Shown: positions 1-8,113 of the stretch, one piece after another | Position numbering within the stretch: the first letter of the stretch is position 1 | Layout of the letters: every line of letters starts with the position of its first letter | Assembly (NCBI RefSeq): GCF_007713735.2 | Contig: NZ_VMNW02000027.1 | Coordinates: 1-64,000, forward strand | Reading direction: 5' to 3' | Length of the DNA stretch: 64,000 bases | Source: Amycolatopsis acidicola | GTDB lineage: Bacteria; Actinomycetota; Actinomycetes; Mycobacteriales; Pseudonocardiaceae | Translations under genes and position numbers: made by a program | Notes under the pieces: generated by a model | Seen by the model: the letters and a program-made list of their open reading frames with translations, nothing else | Told to the model about the DNA's origin: nothing | Database searches by the model: none

Positions 1-171
1 GCCCCGGCCCACGCGGCCCACTCTTGCCCAGCCCGACCCACTCGGCCCGCGCTCCTCCGGATCCGGCCCAGGCTCAGCCCGCCCGATCCGCCCTACTCCG
101 CCGGCCCCGGCCCACGCGGCCCACTTCCGCCCAGCCCGACCCACTCGGCCCGCATTCCGCAGGATCCGGCG
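1..171. repeat. imperfect 103-bp direct repeat, C-rich
   Basis: Bases 1-68 recur at 104-171 with an offset of exactly 103. The first 22 bases (beginning GCCCCGGCCCACG) are identical, the next 28 differ only at the start, and the last part (ending GGATCCGGC) is diverged. Words such as GCCCA, GGCCC and CGACCCACTCGG recur inside each copy. The unit may extend beyond the left edge. The C-rich strand is open over this stretch, but its translation is only Pro/Ala/Ser/Arg low complexity and resembles no protein, so I read the whole stretch up to 204 as intergenic repeat DNA. Confidence 0.75.
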
Positions 172-204
172 CGACCGATCCCACCACCTTCGCCCAGCCG
201 AGCG

Positions 205-489
205 TCAACCAACCAGCAGACCTATCACCGCGAGCAGGCCCGAAGCCGCCGCAGCCGCCGTCGCGAGCATCAGGCGCCGCCGCGACGCACCTGTCGTGGG
301 CACCGACCGCGCGGCGAACCCCGACAACGGCACGAGCGCGGCAGCGAACACCCCGGCCGCGATCGTCAGCGGCGCCCTGTCGACGATCCCGCTGCGCAGC
401 AACAGCACGGCCAGCACCGCCGCCGACAGGGACGTCCGCTGCCACGCCAAAGCAGTGCGCTCGGGCTGCAACCCAGGGGCAGCCTTCAC
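205..489 (-). CDS. DUF202 membrane protein
   Basis: This is a 94-residue small integral membrane protein of the DUF202 family, of unknown function. The N-terminus carries the family-typical ERTALAWQRTSL stretch, followed by three hydrophobic helices (about residues 22-36, 42-56 and 72-92). The GTG start at 489 is chosen because it overlaps the stop of the upstream DUF202 gene in a GTGA arrangement, so the two are very likely translationally coupled. The frame is open further upstream, but that part lies antisense-style over the neighbour. The two proteins probably form a hetero-oligomer; this is inferred from their pairing. Confidence 0.75.
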   Translation of the reverse strand: MKAAPGLQPERTALAWQRTSLSAAVLAVLLLRSGIVDRAPLTIAAGVFAAALVPLSGFAARSVPTTGASRRRLMLATAAAAASGLLAVIGLLVG

Positions 490-860
490 TTTGGGTGCGC
501 CAACACGAGAACCAGCACGACGGCACCCGCAAGCGCCGCGGACCAGCCGATCACGAAAGGCAGCCACGTCATCGGCAGTGGCCGCCCGTGCCGCATCGCG
601 CGCTGGACGTGCGCCCAGCGGCGGTAGGCGAAGGCGGACAACAACGTTCCGGTGACCGCGAGCAGCGCTGCCAGCCCGGTGCGCAGGCCGGGGATGGCGA
701 ACGCGGGCACGAACTGGGCCAGCGCGACCGCGCCGGCGAGCAGCGCGAGACCTGTGCGCAGCCATGCCAGGAAGGTGCGCTCATTGGCCAGGGTGAACCG
801 GTAGTCGGGTTCCTCCCCTTCCTCATACCAGTGCGGACGCCGGCCCGATTCATCGTGCAT
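486..860 (-). CDS. YidH/DUF202 family membrane protein
   Basis: A 124-residue membrane protein with a charged N-terminus, the family signature FTLANERTFLAWLRTGLALL near residues 22-41, and three predicted transmembrane helices (about 33-50, 58-76 and 100-120). It is typical in length for YidH-type DUF202 proteins, whose biochemical role is not established. It is the first gene of a two-gene unit with the shorter DUF202 gene, whose GTG start overlaps its TGA stop. ATG at 860 is the only well-placed start before the DUF202 motif. Confidence 0.8.
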   Translation of the reverse strand: MHDESGRRPHWYEEGEEPDYRFTLANERTFLAWLRTGLALLAGAVALAQFVPAFAIPGLRTGLAALLAVTGTLLSAFAYRRWAHVQRAMRHGRPLPMTWLPFVIGWSAALAGAVVLVLVLAHPK

Positions 861-1051
861 GACTCAGTACGGTAGCCGCCGCGAAGGCATCCGGCCGCGC
901 CTGACCCTTCATAGCCCGTTTATGAATTACCCTCCACAATTTGTCACGGCACTATTCTTGTCGGCCATTCACGGTCACGGTACCTTTTTCGGCGGCCCGG
1001 TCGTATTTCTCGCCACGAGGCCGCTCATTCATTGATTTTTCCGTGAAGGGA

Positions 1052-1726
1052 ATGGTGTTGTCCATGCCTGCTGCTCAGTTCGCGCGCCGCTTGGTCGCCG
1101 GTGGTTGCGCTGCCGCCGCGGCGATGAGTGCCGTCGCGCTCGGCACCGCGACCTCGTCGGCCGCCACCTGCTCCGACGTGGAGATCGTGTTCGCCAGGGG
1201 CTCGGGCGAACTGCCCGGCCTCGGGATCACCGGAGGCCCGTTCGCCGATGCCGTGAAGGCGGATCTGCCCGGGAAAACGGTGACTTCCTATGCCGTGGAC
1301 TACGCCGCCGACCTGGCACAGACGAGCGCCGGCCCGGGAGCCACCGACATGACCCGCCACGTCACTTCGGTCGCGTCATCCTGTCCCGGCACGAAATTCG
1401 TGCTCGGCGGTTATTCGCAGGGCGCGAGCGTCACGGACATCTCCATCGGTATCCCGACCCTGCTGGGAACCGGCGAGACGATTCCGTCCGCGCTGGCGCC
1501 GAGAATAGCCGCTGTTGCCGTTTTCGGAAATCCGCTTCGACTGTTCGGCCAGAACATTCCGGCGAACAGCCCGACGTATGGCGGCCGGGCGATCGATCTG
1601 TGCAACGTCGGTGACCCCGTCTGCGCGAACGGCGTGAACGTGCTCGCCCACCTGACCTACGGCTTCGACGGCAGCGCCACGAACGCTGCCCGGTTCGCGG
1701 CCGACAAGGTGAACGCGTCGTCCTGA
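1052..1726 (+). CDS. secreted cutinase / serine esterase
   Basis: A secreted alpha/beta-hydrolase of the cutinase family, expected to hydrolyse ester bonds of cutin, lipids or polyesters outside the cell. With the ATG at 1052, residues 1-38 form a signal peptide (Arg-Arg, a long Ala-rich hydrophobic core, then a SSAA cleavage region). The nucleophile Ser122 lies in GGYSQG, Asp188 in the CNVGDPVC segment and His200 in the LAHLTYG segment. Cys40/Cys111 and Cys184/Cys191 match the family's disulfides. The start is uncertain: GAAGGG at 1045-1050 is too close for ATG 1052 and fits TTG 1058 or ATG 1064 better. A strong terminator follows, so this is probably a single-gene transcript. Confidence 0.9.
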   Translation: MVLSMPAAQFARRLVAGGCAAAAAMSAVALGTATSSAATCSDVEIVFARGSGELPGLGITGGPFADAVKADLPGKTVTSYAVDYAADLAQTSAGPGATDMTRHVTSVASSCPGTKFVLGGYSQGASVTDISIGIPTLLGTGETIPSALAPRIAAVAVFGNPLRLFGQNIPANSPTYGGRAIDLCNVGDPVCANGVNVLAHLTYGFDGSATNAARFAADKVNASS

Positions 1727-1750
1727 CTCGCGCGAACCCGCCGTGAAAGG

Positions 1751-1794
1751 ACGGGGCTCCGAGCCGGACCTGCCCTTCCGGCTCGGAGCCCCGT
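1751..1794 (+). terminator. hairpin terminator after the cutinase gene
   Basis: Perfect 18-bp inverted repeat: arm 1751-1768 pairs fully with 1777-1794 across an 8-base loop. It lies 24 bases past the cutinase stop. No long T-run follows, as is usual in actinomycetes. It may also serve the convergent PucR gene that ends at 1910. Confidence 0.85.
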
Positions 1795-1909
1795 CTACGT
1801 CAGCACCCCGAACCAGATCGGGTTCCCGTGCGGCGACGTGACCGGCGCGTTTTCTGATTTGCGCAGCGTGCCAAGGCGAAAAGTCCCAGTGATCCGGCCT
1901 GCCGCCGGT

Positions 1910-2980
1910 TCAGACCCGGTCACCGGAGTACTCGTCAGCCAGATCGGGCAGACCTCGCGCACGCAACACGTTCACCAACGGTGGCACGCCGTCCCGGGCG
2001 ACTTGTCCGGCGTAGAGCGCGGCAAGGCCACGCAACGCCAGTTCAAGGTCCAGGCGGAACCCCGGATCGTCCAGGCTTTCGCCGTACAGCCGGTGCAGCT
2101 CTTTCATCCGGTACCGCACGGTCTGCGGATGCAGCCGCAGGATCTCGGCCACCTCGGCGAGATTCCCGCGCGCCCGCAGCCACGCCAGCAACGTTTCCCA
2201 CGAGCGGGCCCGCTTCTTGGGCTCCATCGTCTTCAGAGGCGCGAGCGTCCGGTCTCCCAACTGCCGGATCAGCCCCCGATTGCGCATCAACAGCAGCGCC
2301 CGCAGATGCTCGTCGCACCACACGACGTCGTCCGCGGCGACGAATCCGGCCTGCACGAGCTGCCCGACCTCCAGCGCCTGCTCGAGCGAACGCACCGCTT
2401 CGGTCGACGGCACCACCGGACCGACGACCGCGCGCGGCCCCTGGAAGCACCTCGCCCACGCCTGCCCGTCGGGATCGGGCACCAGCACTCGCGGCACTTC
2501 TCGCCGCAGATCGGCCAATGCGCCTGCCGGCAGTTCCGTCGGCTGCCCGGTGAGCACGACCATGCAGAGCGTCTCGGGCATCGGCCAGCCGACCTGCCGT
2601 GCCGTCCGCTGGGCGGCGCGACGTTCGCTCTCCTTCTCGGACAGCAACTGCTCGAGCAACCGGCGATGCCCGGCCGCGCTGGCGTCGATCTCGTCTTGCG
2701 CGGCGAGCGCGATGTCGCCGAGCCGCCACACCGCATCCCACTGAAGGTGCCCTTCGCGCGCGAGCACTTCCAGGTGCCGCCACAGAGCCCGCAGCACCGC
2801 CCGGGCGACGTCCGCGTGCTGGGCGTAGTAGCCGCGTCGCTCCTCGGTCCATTCGAAGCCTGTCGCGACCGCGGCGAGGTAGTCCGCCAGTACCCGCTCG
2901 GCCACGGGCCCCGGCACCGACCTGCCGACCGCGGCGAGCACGTCGTCGCGGATGAGGGCGGCCGTCGAACCGGAGATCAC
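1910..2980 (-). CDS. PucR/CdaR-family transcriptional regulator (downstream copy)
   Basis: About 356 residues. The C-terminal 60 residues form a PucR-type helix-turn-helix (LAWLRARGNLAEVAEIL, then HPQTVRYRMKEL and a closing ELALRGLAAL), the signature of the PucR/CdaR family. The central part is a degenerate GGDEF-like region as seen in many actinobacterial members, with no recognisable N-terminal sensor motif. It lies immediately downstream of a second PucR gene in the same direction. GTG at 2980 begins 7 bases after that gene's stop; GTG at 3001 is in frame and would overlap it. Neither has a clear ribosome binding site. The targets cannot be told. Confidence 0.8.
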   Translation of the reverse strand: MISGSTAALIRDDVLAAVGRSVPGPVAERVLADYLAAVATGFEWTEERRGYYAQHADVARAVLRALWRHLEVLAREGHLQWDAVWRLGDIALAAQDEIDASAAGHRRLLEQLLSEKESERRAAQRTARQVGWPMPETLCMVVLTGQPTELPAGALADLRREVPRVLVPDPDGQAWARCFQGPRAVVGPVVPSTEAVRSLEQALEVGQLVQAGFVAADDVVWCDEHLRALLLMRNRGLIRQLGDRTLAPLKTMEPKKRARSWETLLAWLRARGNLAEVAEILRLHPQTVRYRMKELHRLYGESLDDPGFRLDLELALRGLAALYAGQVARDGVPPLVNVLRARGLPDLADEYSGDRV

Positions 2981-2987
2981 GACGGAC

Positions 2988-4205
2988 TCAGTACGCCACA
3001 CCGAGCAGTTTCAACGCGCGCAACGCGGCCTCGATCTCGAAGCGCGCGTTGGGGTCGCGCAGATCCTCGCCGAAGATCTCCTCGACCTGCCGCATCCGGT
3101 AACGCACCGTCCGCGGATGCACTTGCAGCTTCGACGCCGTCTCCTGCACGTTGCCCTGAGACTGGAGCCAGGCGAACAGCGTGCCCGCCAGCCGCGCCCG
3201 CTGCTTCGTGGGAAACGCGTTGAGCGGCGACAGTCGGCGCTTCGTGACTTGCTTCAGCAGTCCGGGATCCCCCAGCAGCCACAGGGTCGACCAGTGATCA
3301 CCGCAGACCGTGACGGGCACATCCGGCAGTACCCCGTCACCGACCAGCCGCAAGGCTTGACGTGCCCACCGCAACGACGCGGCGGCATCGGCGATCGCCA
3401 CCGTCGGCCCCACCGCGACGTGCGCGCCGTGGAACGCGGCGGACAGGCGCTGCAACCGTTCCGTGGTGACGGGCCCCGGAAGCAACAGGCACGGCTCCGG
3501 TTCACGGAGATCCGCCAGGATGTCCGCGCCCAGCATCGGATCCGCGCGCACGTGCCCACTCGGCTCGGCGTCGACGGCGACCAGCGCGCACTGTTCCGGC
3601 ACGGTCCAGCCGACCGTGCGGGCCAACTCGGTGATGGCCGACTTGGCGACCGCGGGCCGTTTGAGGATCAGCTGCAGCAAACGCCGCCGCATCCCCCGCC
3701 CGGCATCCTTGGCGCGCGTCTGCGCCTCGCGGTAGCCCTTCACCGACAAGGCCGCCAGTTCATCGAGGAACACGAACAGCCGGTCCGCCAGCCAGGAAAC
3801 GTCCACCGCCGACAGCGCGCGCTGCCGTTCCACCCTCGCGACCCGCCGCCAGGCGACCCGGCCTCCGATCCGCAACGCGGCGTGCAACTGGTCGAGCGTG
3901 CGGCCTGAATGCCCTTCGGCACGGCCGATGCTACGGAACGTGCGGTCGGCGTCCGTTCTGGCCAGGTGCGGGTACTCGAGCAGATCGACGAACAGCTTGA
4001 CCCCGTATTCGACCCGATCACGCAGCACCGTGCTGTGGGCCTCGTCGAGCGGGCGGCCGTATTCGGGCACGCTGCGGCGGATCTCGCGCACGATCTCCTC
4101 GACGAGGCTGGGCAGCTCCGGCCGCAGCAGCATCGCCAGCCGCCGTCTTCGCTCCTCCATCACGGCCAGGCGCCCACCCTCCACGACCACATTTCCTGCG
4201 TGCAT
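2988..4205 (-). CDS. PucR/CdaR-family transcriptional regulator (upstream copy)
   Basis: About 405 residues. The N-terminal 150 residues are mostly helical with many Arg/Glu (an RsbRD-N/GAF-like sensor region by position only), a middle domain follows, and the C-terminus has a PucR helix-turn-helix (LFAWLQSQGNVQETASKL, HPRTVRYRMRQVEEIF). It resembles the downstream regulator along its second half, so the pair looks like an old tandem duplication. ATG 4205 is chosen over ATG 4211 because AGGAG lies 6 bases before 4205 and abuts 4211. It diverges from the LuxR-type gene starting at 4324, across a 118-bp gap. Confidence 0.85.
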   Translation of the reverse strand: MHAGNVVVEGGRLAVMEERRRRLAMLLRPELPSLVEEIVREIRRSVPEYGRPLDEAHSTVLRDRVEYGVKLFVDLLEYPHLARTDADRTFRSIGRAEGHSGRTLDQLHAALRIGGRVAWRRVARVERQRALSAVDVSWLADRLFVFLDELAALSVKGYREAQTRAKDAGRGMRRRLLQLILKRPAVAKSAITELARTVGWTVPEQCALVAVDAEPSGHVRADPMLGADILADLREPEPCLLLPGPVTTERLQRLSAAFHGAHVAVGPTVAIADAAASLRWARQALRLVGDGVLPDVPVTVCGDHWSTLWLLGDPGLLKQVTKRRLSPLNAFPTKQRARLAGTLFAWLQSQGNVQETASKLQVHPRTVRYRMRQVEEIFGEDLRDPNARFEIEAALRALKLLGVAY

Positions 4206-4323
4206 CACCATCTCCTGAACTCAGCGGACCAGGCGTCGCATCTTGTGGCCCTTCAGCGACTGTCTGCATCGGTGAAATCACCAGTCCCTTCCCTTACCGT
4301 TACCAAAGAGCAACACTGTCGGT
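4206..4323. promoter_or_regulatory. divergent promoter region, PucR pair / LuxR gene
   Basis: The 118-bp gap between the divergent PucR pair and the LuxR-type gene must hold both promoters. The half near the LuxR start is less GC-rich than its surroundings (around CGTTACCAAAGAGCAACACT). I see the AGGAG of the PucR gene but no convincing -35/-10 pair and no long palindrome. Confidence 0.4.
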
Positions 4324-7158
4324 ATGTCCGTTGAAAACGGGATTTCCGTTGTCTCCACAGGTTTCGCGGTGAGCCTGCACGGCCGCGATCACGAGCTCGC
4401 CACCCTCGCCGACCTGGTTCGTCGTGCTCGCGAAGGCCGTGGTGGCACTGTCGAGATCCACGGCTCGACCGGCCTGGGCAAGACGGCGTTGCTCACCGCG
4501 GCCGAAGCCGCCGCCGAGGAGTTCGTGGTACTGCGTGTTCGAGGCGTGGCAACAGAGAAAGCGCTTTCCCTGGCGGGGCTGAACCAGCTGCTCAGGCCCG
4601 TCGCGCACCACGTCGCGCTGCTCCCGCAGCGACACGCCGTCGCGCTGGCCATCGTAGCCGGCTGTGACCTTGGTGACAGCGAGCCCCATTCCGCACCCCC
4701 GGACGAGTTCTCTCTCTGTTCGGCACTCACCTCCTTGCTAACCGAATTGGCCCGCGAAACACCCGTGTTGTGCCGCGCCGACGACCTGCACCTGATCGAC
4801 GAAGAATCCCGGCGCGCCTTGCTGTTCGCCGCACGCCGGCTCGCCGCGGAGCCGATCGTGTTCCTGCTCGCGGACAGTTTCCCCGGACCCGCCGAATTCC
4901 CGCGCCTTGCACTGGACCCGCTCGACGACGACGCCAGCCGACGGGTGCTCGACCAGCAGGTGTCCGACGGCCTGCCCACGGACCTCGCCGAGGAACTGAT
5001 CTCGCTGGCCTCGGGGAATCCCCGCGCCCTGACCGAACTCGCGACGTCGTTGACCCACGGCCAGCTCGCAGGAACCACACCGCCTCCGGTGGCACTCCCG
5101 CCGGACAGCCCACTCCGGGCGGAGTTCCGCGGCAGGTTCGACCGTCTGTCGCCCGACGCCCGCAAACTGGTGCGCATCGCTGCCGCCGACGAATGGCTCG
5201 ACGTCGACACAGTGGTCCGGCTCGCCACCGAAACCGGCATCGCACTGACCGCCATCGAGGAAGCCACCGAATCCGGACTCCTCCTGGACCAGGGCGGACT
5301 CGTGGAAACCCCCAATCGTCTCGTCCGCTCCTCGGTCTACGCCGACATGCCGCTGGCCGACCGCCAGCAAGCCCACGAACTACTCGCGCGCATCCTCGAC
5401 ACCGAAGAGCGGCACCTGCGCGCACTCGCCCACCGTGCGGCCATTTCGCCTATTCCCAACGGCCAACTGGCCGACGAGCTCGAGCAATCCGCCGCGACCG
5501 CACGAAGATCGAGAGACTACAAATCCTCCGCTCGTGCCTGCCGGCAGGCCGCCGACCTCACCTCCGATCCGACTGTCAAGGCGATTCGCCTCCTTTCCGC
5601 GGCACGTGACTGCTGGCTCGCCGGTCGCACGCAGCGCAGTCGCGCGCTCCTGCACCGCCTCCGGCCGCTCACCTGTGACACCAGCGTCCGCGGGCTCGCC
5701 GATCTGCTCCAGGGCGAGATCGAACTCCGTGACGGCACTCCCGCCATCGGTCACCGTCTCCTCCTCGACGCCGCGCACGGGCTCACCGAGTCCCATCTGC
5801 CCTTGGCCGCCACCGCGTTGATGTATGCCGCGGAAGCCAGTTGCCTTGCCGGCAACGTCGACGGCTTCTTCCTCACCGCCCAGCGGGCGAGCGCACTGTC
5901 TTCTCCTGAAGAACCTCCCTTGCTGCAACTCGTCTACGACCATTTCGACGGGCTCTCGGCCGCGCTGAGCGGCCGCCACGACGAAGCCCGCGAACCTTTG
6001 CGCCGCGTCATCAAACTCGCCGAACTCCTGCCCGGCTGCGCGCCCAAAACCTGGGCCTCCGTCGCCGCTCTGGTGGTCGGCGATGACGTCCAAGCCCAGG
6101 AGCTGGCAACCCAGGCCGTGGACGCCGCACTCGGCGACGGAAACTCAGCACTGGCTCCGTGGGCTCTCGAATTCCTCGCCTACTCAGCATTACGACTGGA
6201 CCAGTACAGTGCCGCGGCGACTGCCTCGGTAGAGGGCCTGCGCCTGTCCCAGGTCGCCGGACAGCACAACTGCGCGATCAATCACCTCACCATGCTCGCT
6301 CTGGCCGCCGCCCTGCTGGGCGACCGGGAAAAATCCTTGGCACGTTTGGAAAGCGCCGCCGAGGAAGCCGCAAAACGCGGCCTAAGCCGGCCGACCGCCT
6401 CGACAGCCTGGACGCTGGCCTGCCTCGACCTCGCCGACGACCGGCCCGCGGACGCGTTGACCCGGCTGCGCCCGGTCGTATCCGGTGCCGACAACTCCAA
6501 CCCGTTCGTTCGCGTGATGGCCATCCCCGCGTTCATCGAAGCGGCGGTGCGCTGCGACGAGAACGCCGCCGCGACCGTCGCGCTGGAAACCTTCGACCGC
6601 TGGGCCTGCGGCACGATGAACACGGCCTATCTCGCCCTTTCCCAACGGTGCCAGGCTCTCGTGGCCGACGACGACGAGGCAGGCGAACGCTTCCGGGAAG
6701 CCTTGCGCCTGCACCGCGCCGGTGGCCGCCCGTTCGAGCTCGCCAAAACGGAACTGTTCTACGGTGAACGCCTCCGCCGGAGCCGTAAACCGCGCGCCGC
6801 GCGAACCCACCTGCGCCACGCGTGGAAGACGTTCCAGCGTTACGAGGCCAGCTATTGGGCGGACCGCGCCCGCGCGGAGCTGCGCGCGGCAGGCGAAGCC
6901 GTTGACCACACGGCTCCGGCATCGGTGGACCTGACCCCGCAGCAGGCTCAGATCTCCCGCCTCGTGGCGGCAGGAGCCACGAACCGGGAGGTCGCCGCGC
7001 AGCTGTTTCTCAGCCCCCGGACCGTCGAGCACCATCTCCGGAACATCTTCGCCAAACTGGGAATCCGGTCCAGGGTGGAACTCACGGCCTTCTTCCGCCA
7101 AGGCGACGAAGTCGCACAAGGATCGCTGAAGCGGGTGCAACAGCCCCACATTCAATAA
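4324..7158 (+). CDS. LuxR-family (LAL type) ATPase transcriptional regulator
   Basis: A 944-residue large ATP-binding LuxR-type activator. The N-terminal P-loop NTPase domain has Walker A G47-S-T-G-L-G-K-T54; a winged/helical region and a long TPR-like helical middle (about 370-860) follow; the LuxR helix-turn-helix is at the C-terminus (about 875-935, with LTPQQAQISRLVAAGATNRE and RTVEHHLRNIFAKLGI). The length and domain order are those of the family, which usually controls secondary metabolism or sugar catabolism. The ATG at 4324 has only a weak ribosome binding site; GTG 4371 is a possible alternative. The neighbours give no target, and the two divergent PucR genes make a local regulatory island. 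Confidence 0.9.
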   Translation: MSVENGISVVSTGFAVSLHGRDHELATLADLVRRAREGRGGTVEIHGSTGLGKTALLTAAEAAAEEFVVLRVRGVATEKALSLAGLNQLLRPVAHHVALLPQRHAVALAIVAGCDLGDSEPHSAPPDEFSLCSALTSLLTELARETPVLCRADDLHLIDEESRRALLFAARRLAAEPIVFLLADSFPGPAEFPRLALDPLDDDASRRVLDQQVSDGLPTDLAEELISLASGNPRALTELATSLTHGQLAGTTPPPVALPPDSPLRAEFRGRFDRLSPDARKLVRIAAADEWLDVDTVVRLATETGIALTAIEEATESGLLLDQGGLVETPNRLVRSSVYADMPLADRQQAHELLARILDTEERHLRALAHRAAISPIPNGQLADELEQSAATARRSRDYKSSARACRQAADLTSDPTVKAIRLLSAARDCWLAGRTQRSRALLHRLRPLTCDTSVRGLADLLQGEIELRDGTPAIGHRLLLDAAHGLTESHLPLAATALMYAAEASCLAGNVDGFFLTAQRASALSSPEEPPLLQLVYDHFDGLSAALSGRHDEAREPLRRVIKLAELLPGCAPKTWASVAALVVGDDVQAQELATQAVDAALGDGNSALAPWALEFLAYSALRLDQYSAAATASVEGLRLSQVAGQHNCAINHLTMLALAAALLGDREKSLARLESAAEEAAKRGLSRPTASTAWTLACLDLADDRPADALTRLRPVVSGADNSNPFVRVMAIPAFIEAAVRCDENAAATVALETFDRWACGTMNTAYLALSQRCQALVADDDEAGERFREALRLHRAGGRPFELAKTELFYGERLRRSRKPRAARTHLRHAWKTFQRYEASYWADRARAELRAAGEAVDHTAPASVDLTPQQAQISRLVAAGATNREVAAQLFLSPRTVEHHLRNIFAKLGIRSRVELTAFFRQGDEVAQGSLKRVQQPHIQ

Positions 7159-7541
7159 TCCATTGTGGACAATCGAGCCACGGGTCACGGCCCGGCGCGC
7201 GCCAGTTCAGGCTCATCAGGCCGCAGATCCTCGGCGTGCCAAGAGAAATCCCTCGACGCGTTGCGGCTCCTGGTACGGGCCTCGCTCCACGAAACCACGC
7301 TGAACACGACATCATCCATACGATCATCCCCCTGAGTCCACCGCCACGGATCGGGCGGTGTTTCCCACAGTAGCGGGTCCAGGGCGAAAATAAAATCTGT
7401 CTTTCGGCAGATGGTGTGGCGCCGGCCCGGCCGCTAGCGTGGGTCGTCACGACCGACCGAGGGGGTTCACATCCATGTCTTCGACCATCGACGACGCACG
7501 GCCGTTCCTGGGACACTGCGAACGAGCGGAAGGAGACGGCC
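7159..7541. other. 383-bp intergenic region, no convincing gene
   Basis: It contains a local A/T-rich patch (7387-7403) with a 7-bp hairpin of ATCTGTC and GGCAGAT at 7395-7412. GAGGGGG followed by an ATG at 7475 resembles a start, but that frame runs antisense through the ECF sigma gene, so I do not call it. The GAAGGAGA at 7529 belongs to the SnoaL-like gene. No clear terminator follows the LuxR gene. Confidence 0.5.
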
Positions 7542-8003
7542 ATGTCGCTGTCCACCCGGACGATGACCGACGAGCAACGCAAATCGGTGGCGCTGGAGTA
7601 TCTCAAAGCCTTCGACAACGGCGGAGTGACCAGTTCCGGTGGCGGAATACTGGAGCTGTTCGCCGAAGACGCGCAGGTGTACTTCCCGAAATGGGGCCTG
7701 GCCAACGGGAAGGCCGAGATCGGCAAGCTCTTCGGCGATGTCGGGGGAACGATCCGGTCGATCCGGCACGACTACGCGGGATTCAACTGGATCTTCTCCG
7801 GCGGCGACACCTTCGTCGCGGAGGGCACGAGCCACGGCGAGCACCGGGACGGCGGCTGGCGGGCCGGTGTCCCGGAATGGGGAGCGGGCCGTTGGTGCGA
7901 TGTGTTCGAGGTCCGCGACTGGAAGATCCAGCGCGTGTTCATCTACCTGGATCCGGACTACGCCGGCAAGGACACCGCGCGCTATCCCTGGCTGGCAGGC
8001 TGA
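7542..8003 (+). CDS. SnoaL-like / nuclear-transport-factor-2 fold protein
   Basis: 153 residues of the SnoaL-like NTF2-fold superfamily: an N-terminal helix (EQRKSVALEYLKAFDNGG), the strand-turn region LFAEDAQVYFPKWGLANGKAEI, and late strands ending WCDVFEVRDWKIQRVFIYLD. Members bind small molecules or act as cyclases or isomerases; no specific activity can be assigned. ATG 7542 follows GAAGGAGA with good spacing, so the 42 upstream open codons are excluded. It stands alone between a regulator and a convergent sigma-factor gene. Confidence 0.8.
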   Translation: MSLSTRTMTDEQRKSVALEYLKAFDNGGVTSSGGGILELFAEDAQVYFPKWGLANGKAEIGKLFGDVGGTIRSIRHDYAGFNWIFSGGDTFVAEGTSHGEHRDGGWRAGVPEWGAGRWCDVFEVRDWKIQRVFIYLDPDYAGKDTARYPWLAG

Positions 8004-8113
8004 TCCGGGCGGCGTTCCGTGCCGGACCAGCTGTTCCCCATTCGGGGCGACGTGGCGAAAAGGGCGCCCGGCGATCATTTCTCCAGGCATATGCGGGGAA
8101 AGTGTCAGCCAGG

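Noticed and set aside
7475..7541. leader peptide starting at ATG 7475 after GAGGGGG
   Set aside because: The frame does not stop before the SnoaL-like gene and runs on as the antisense frame of the sigma gene, so there is no evidence of a defined leader.
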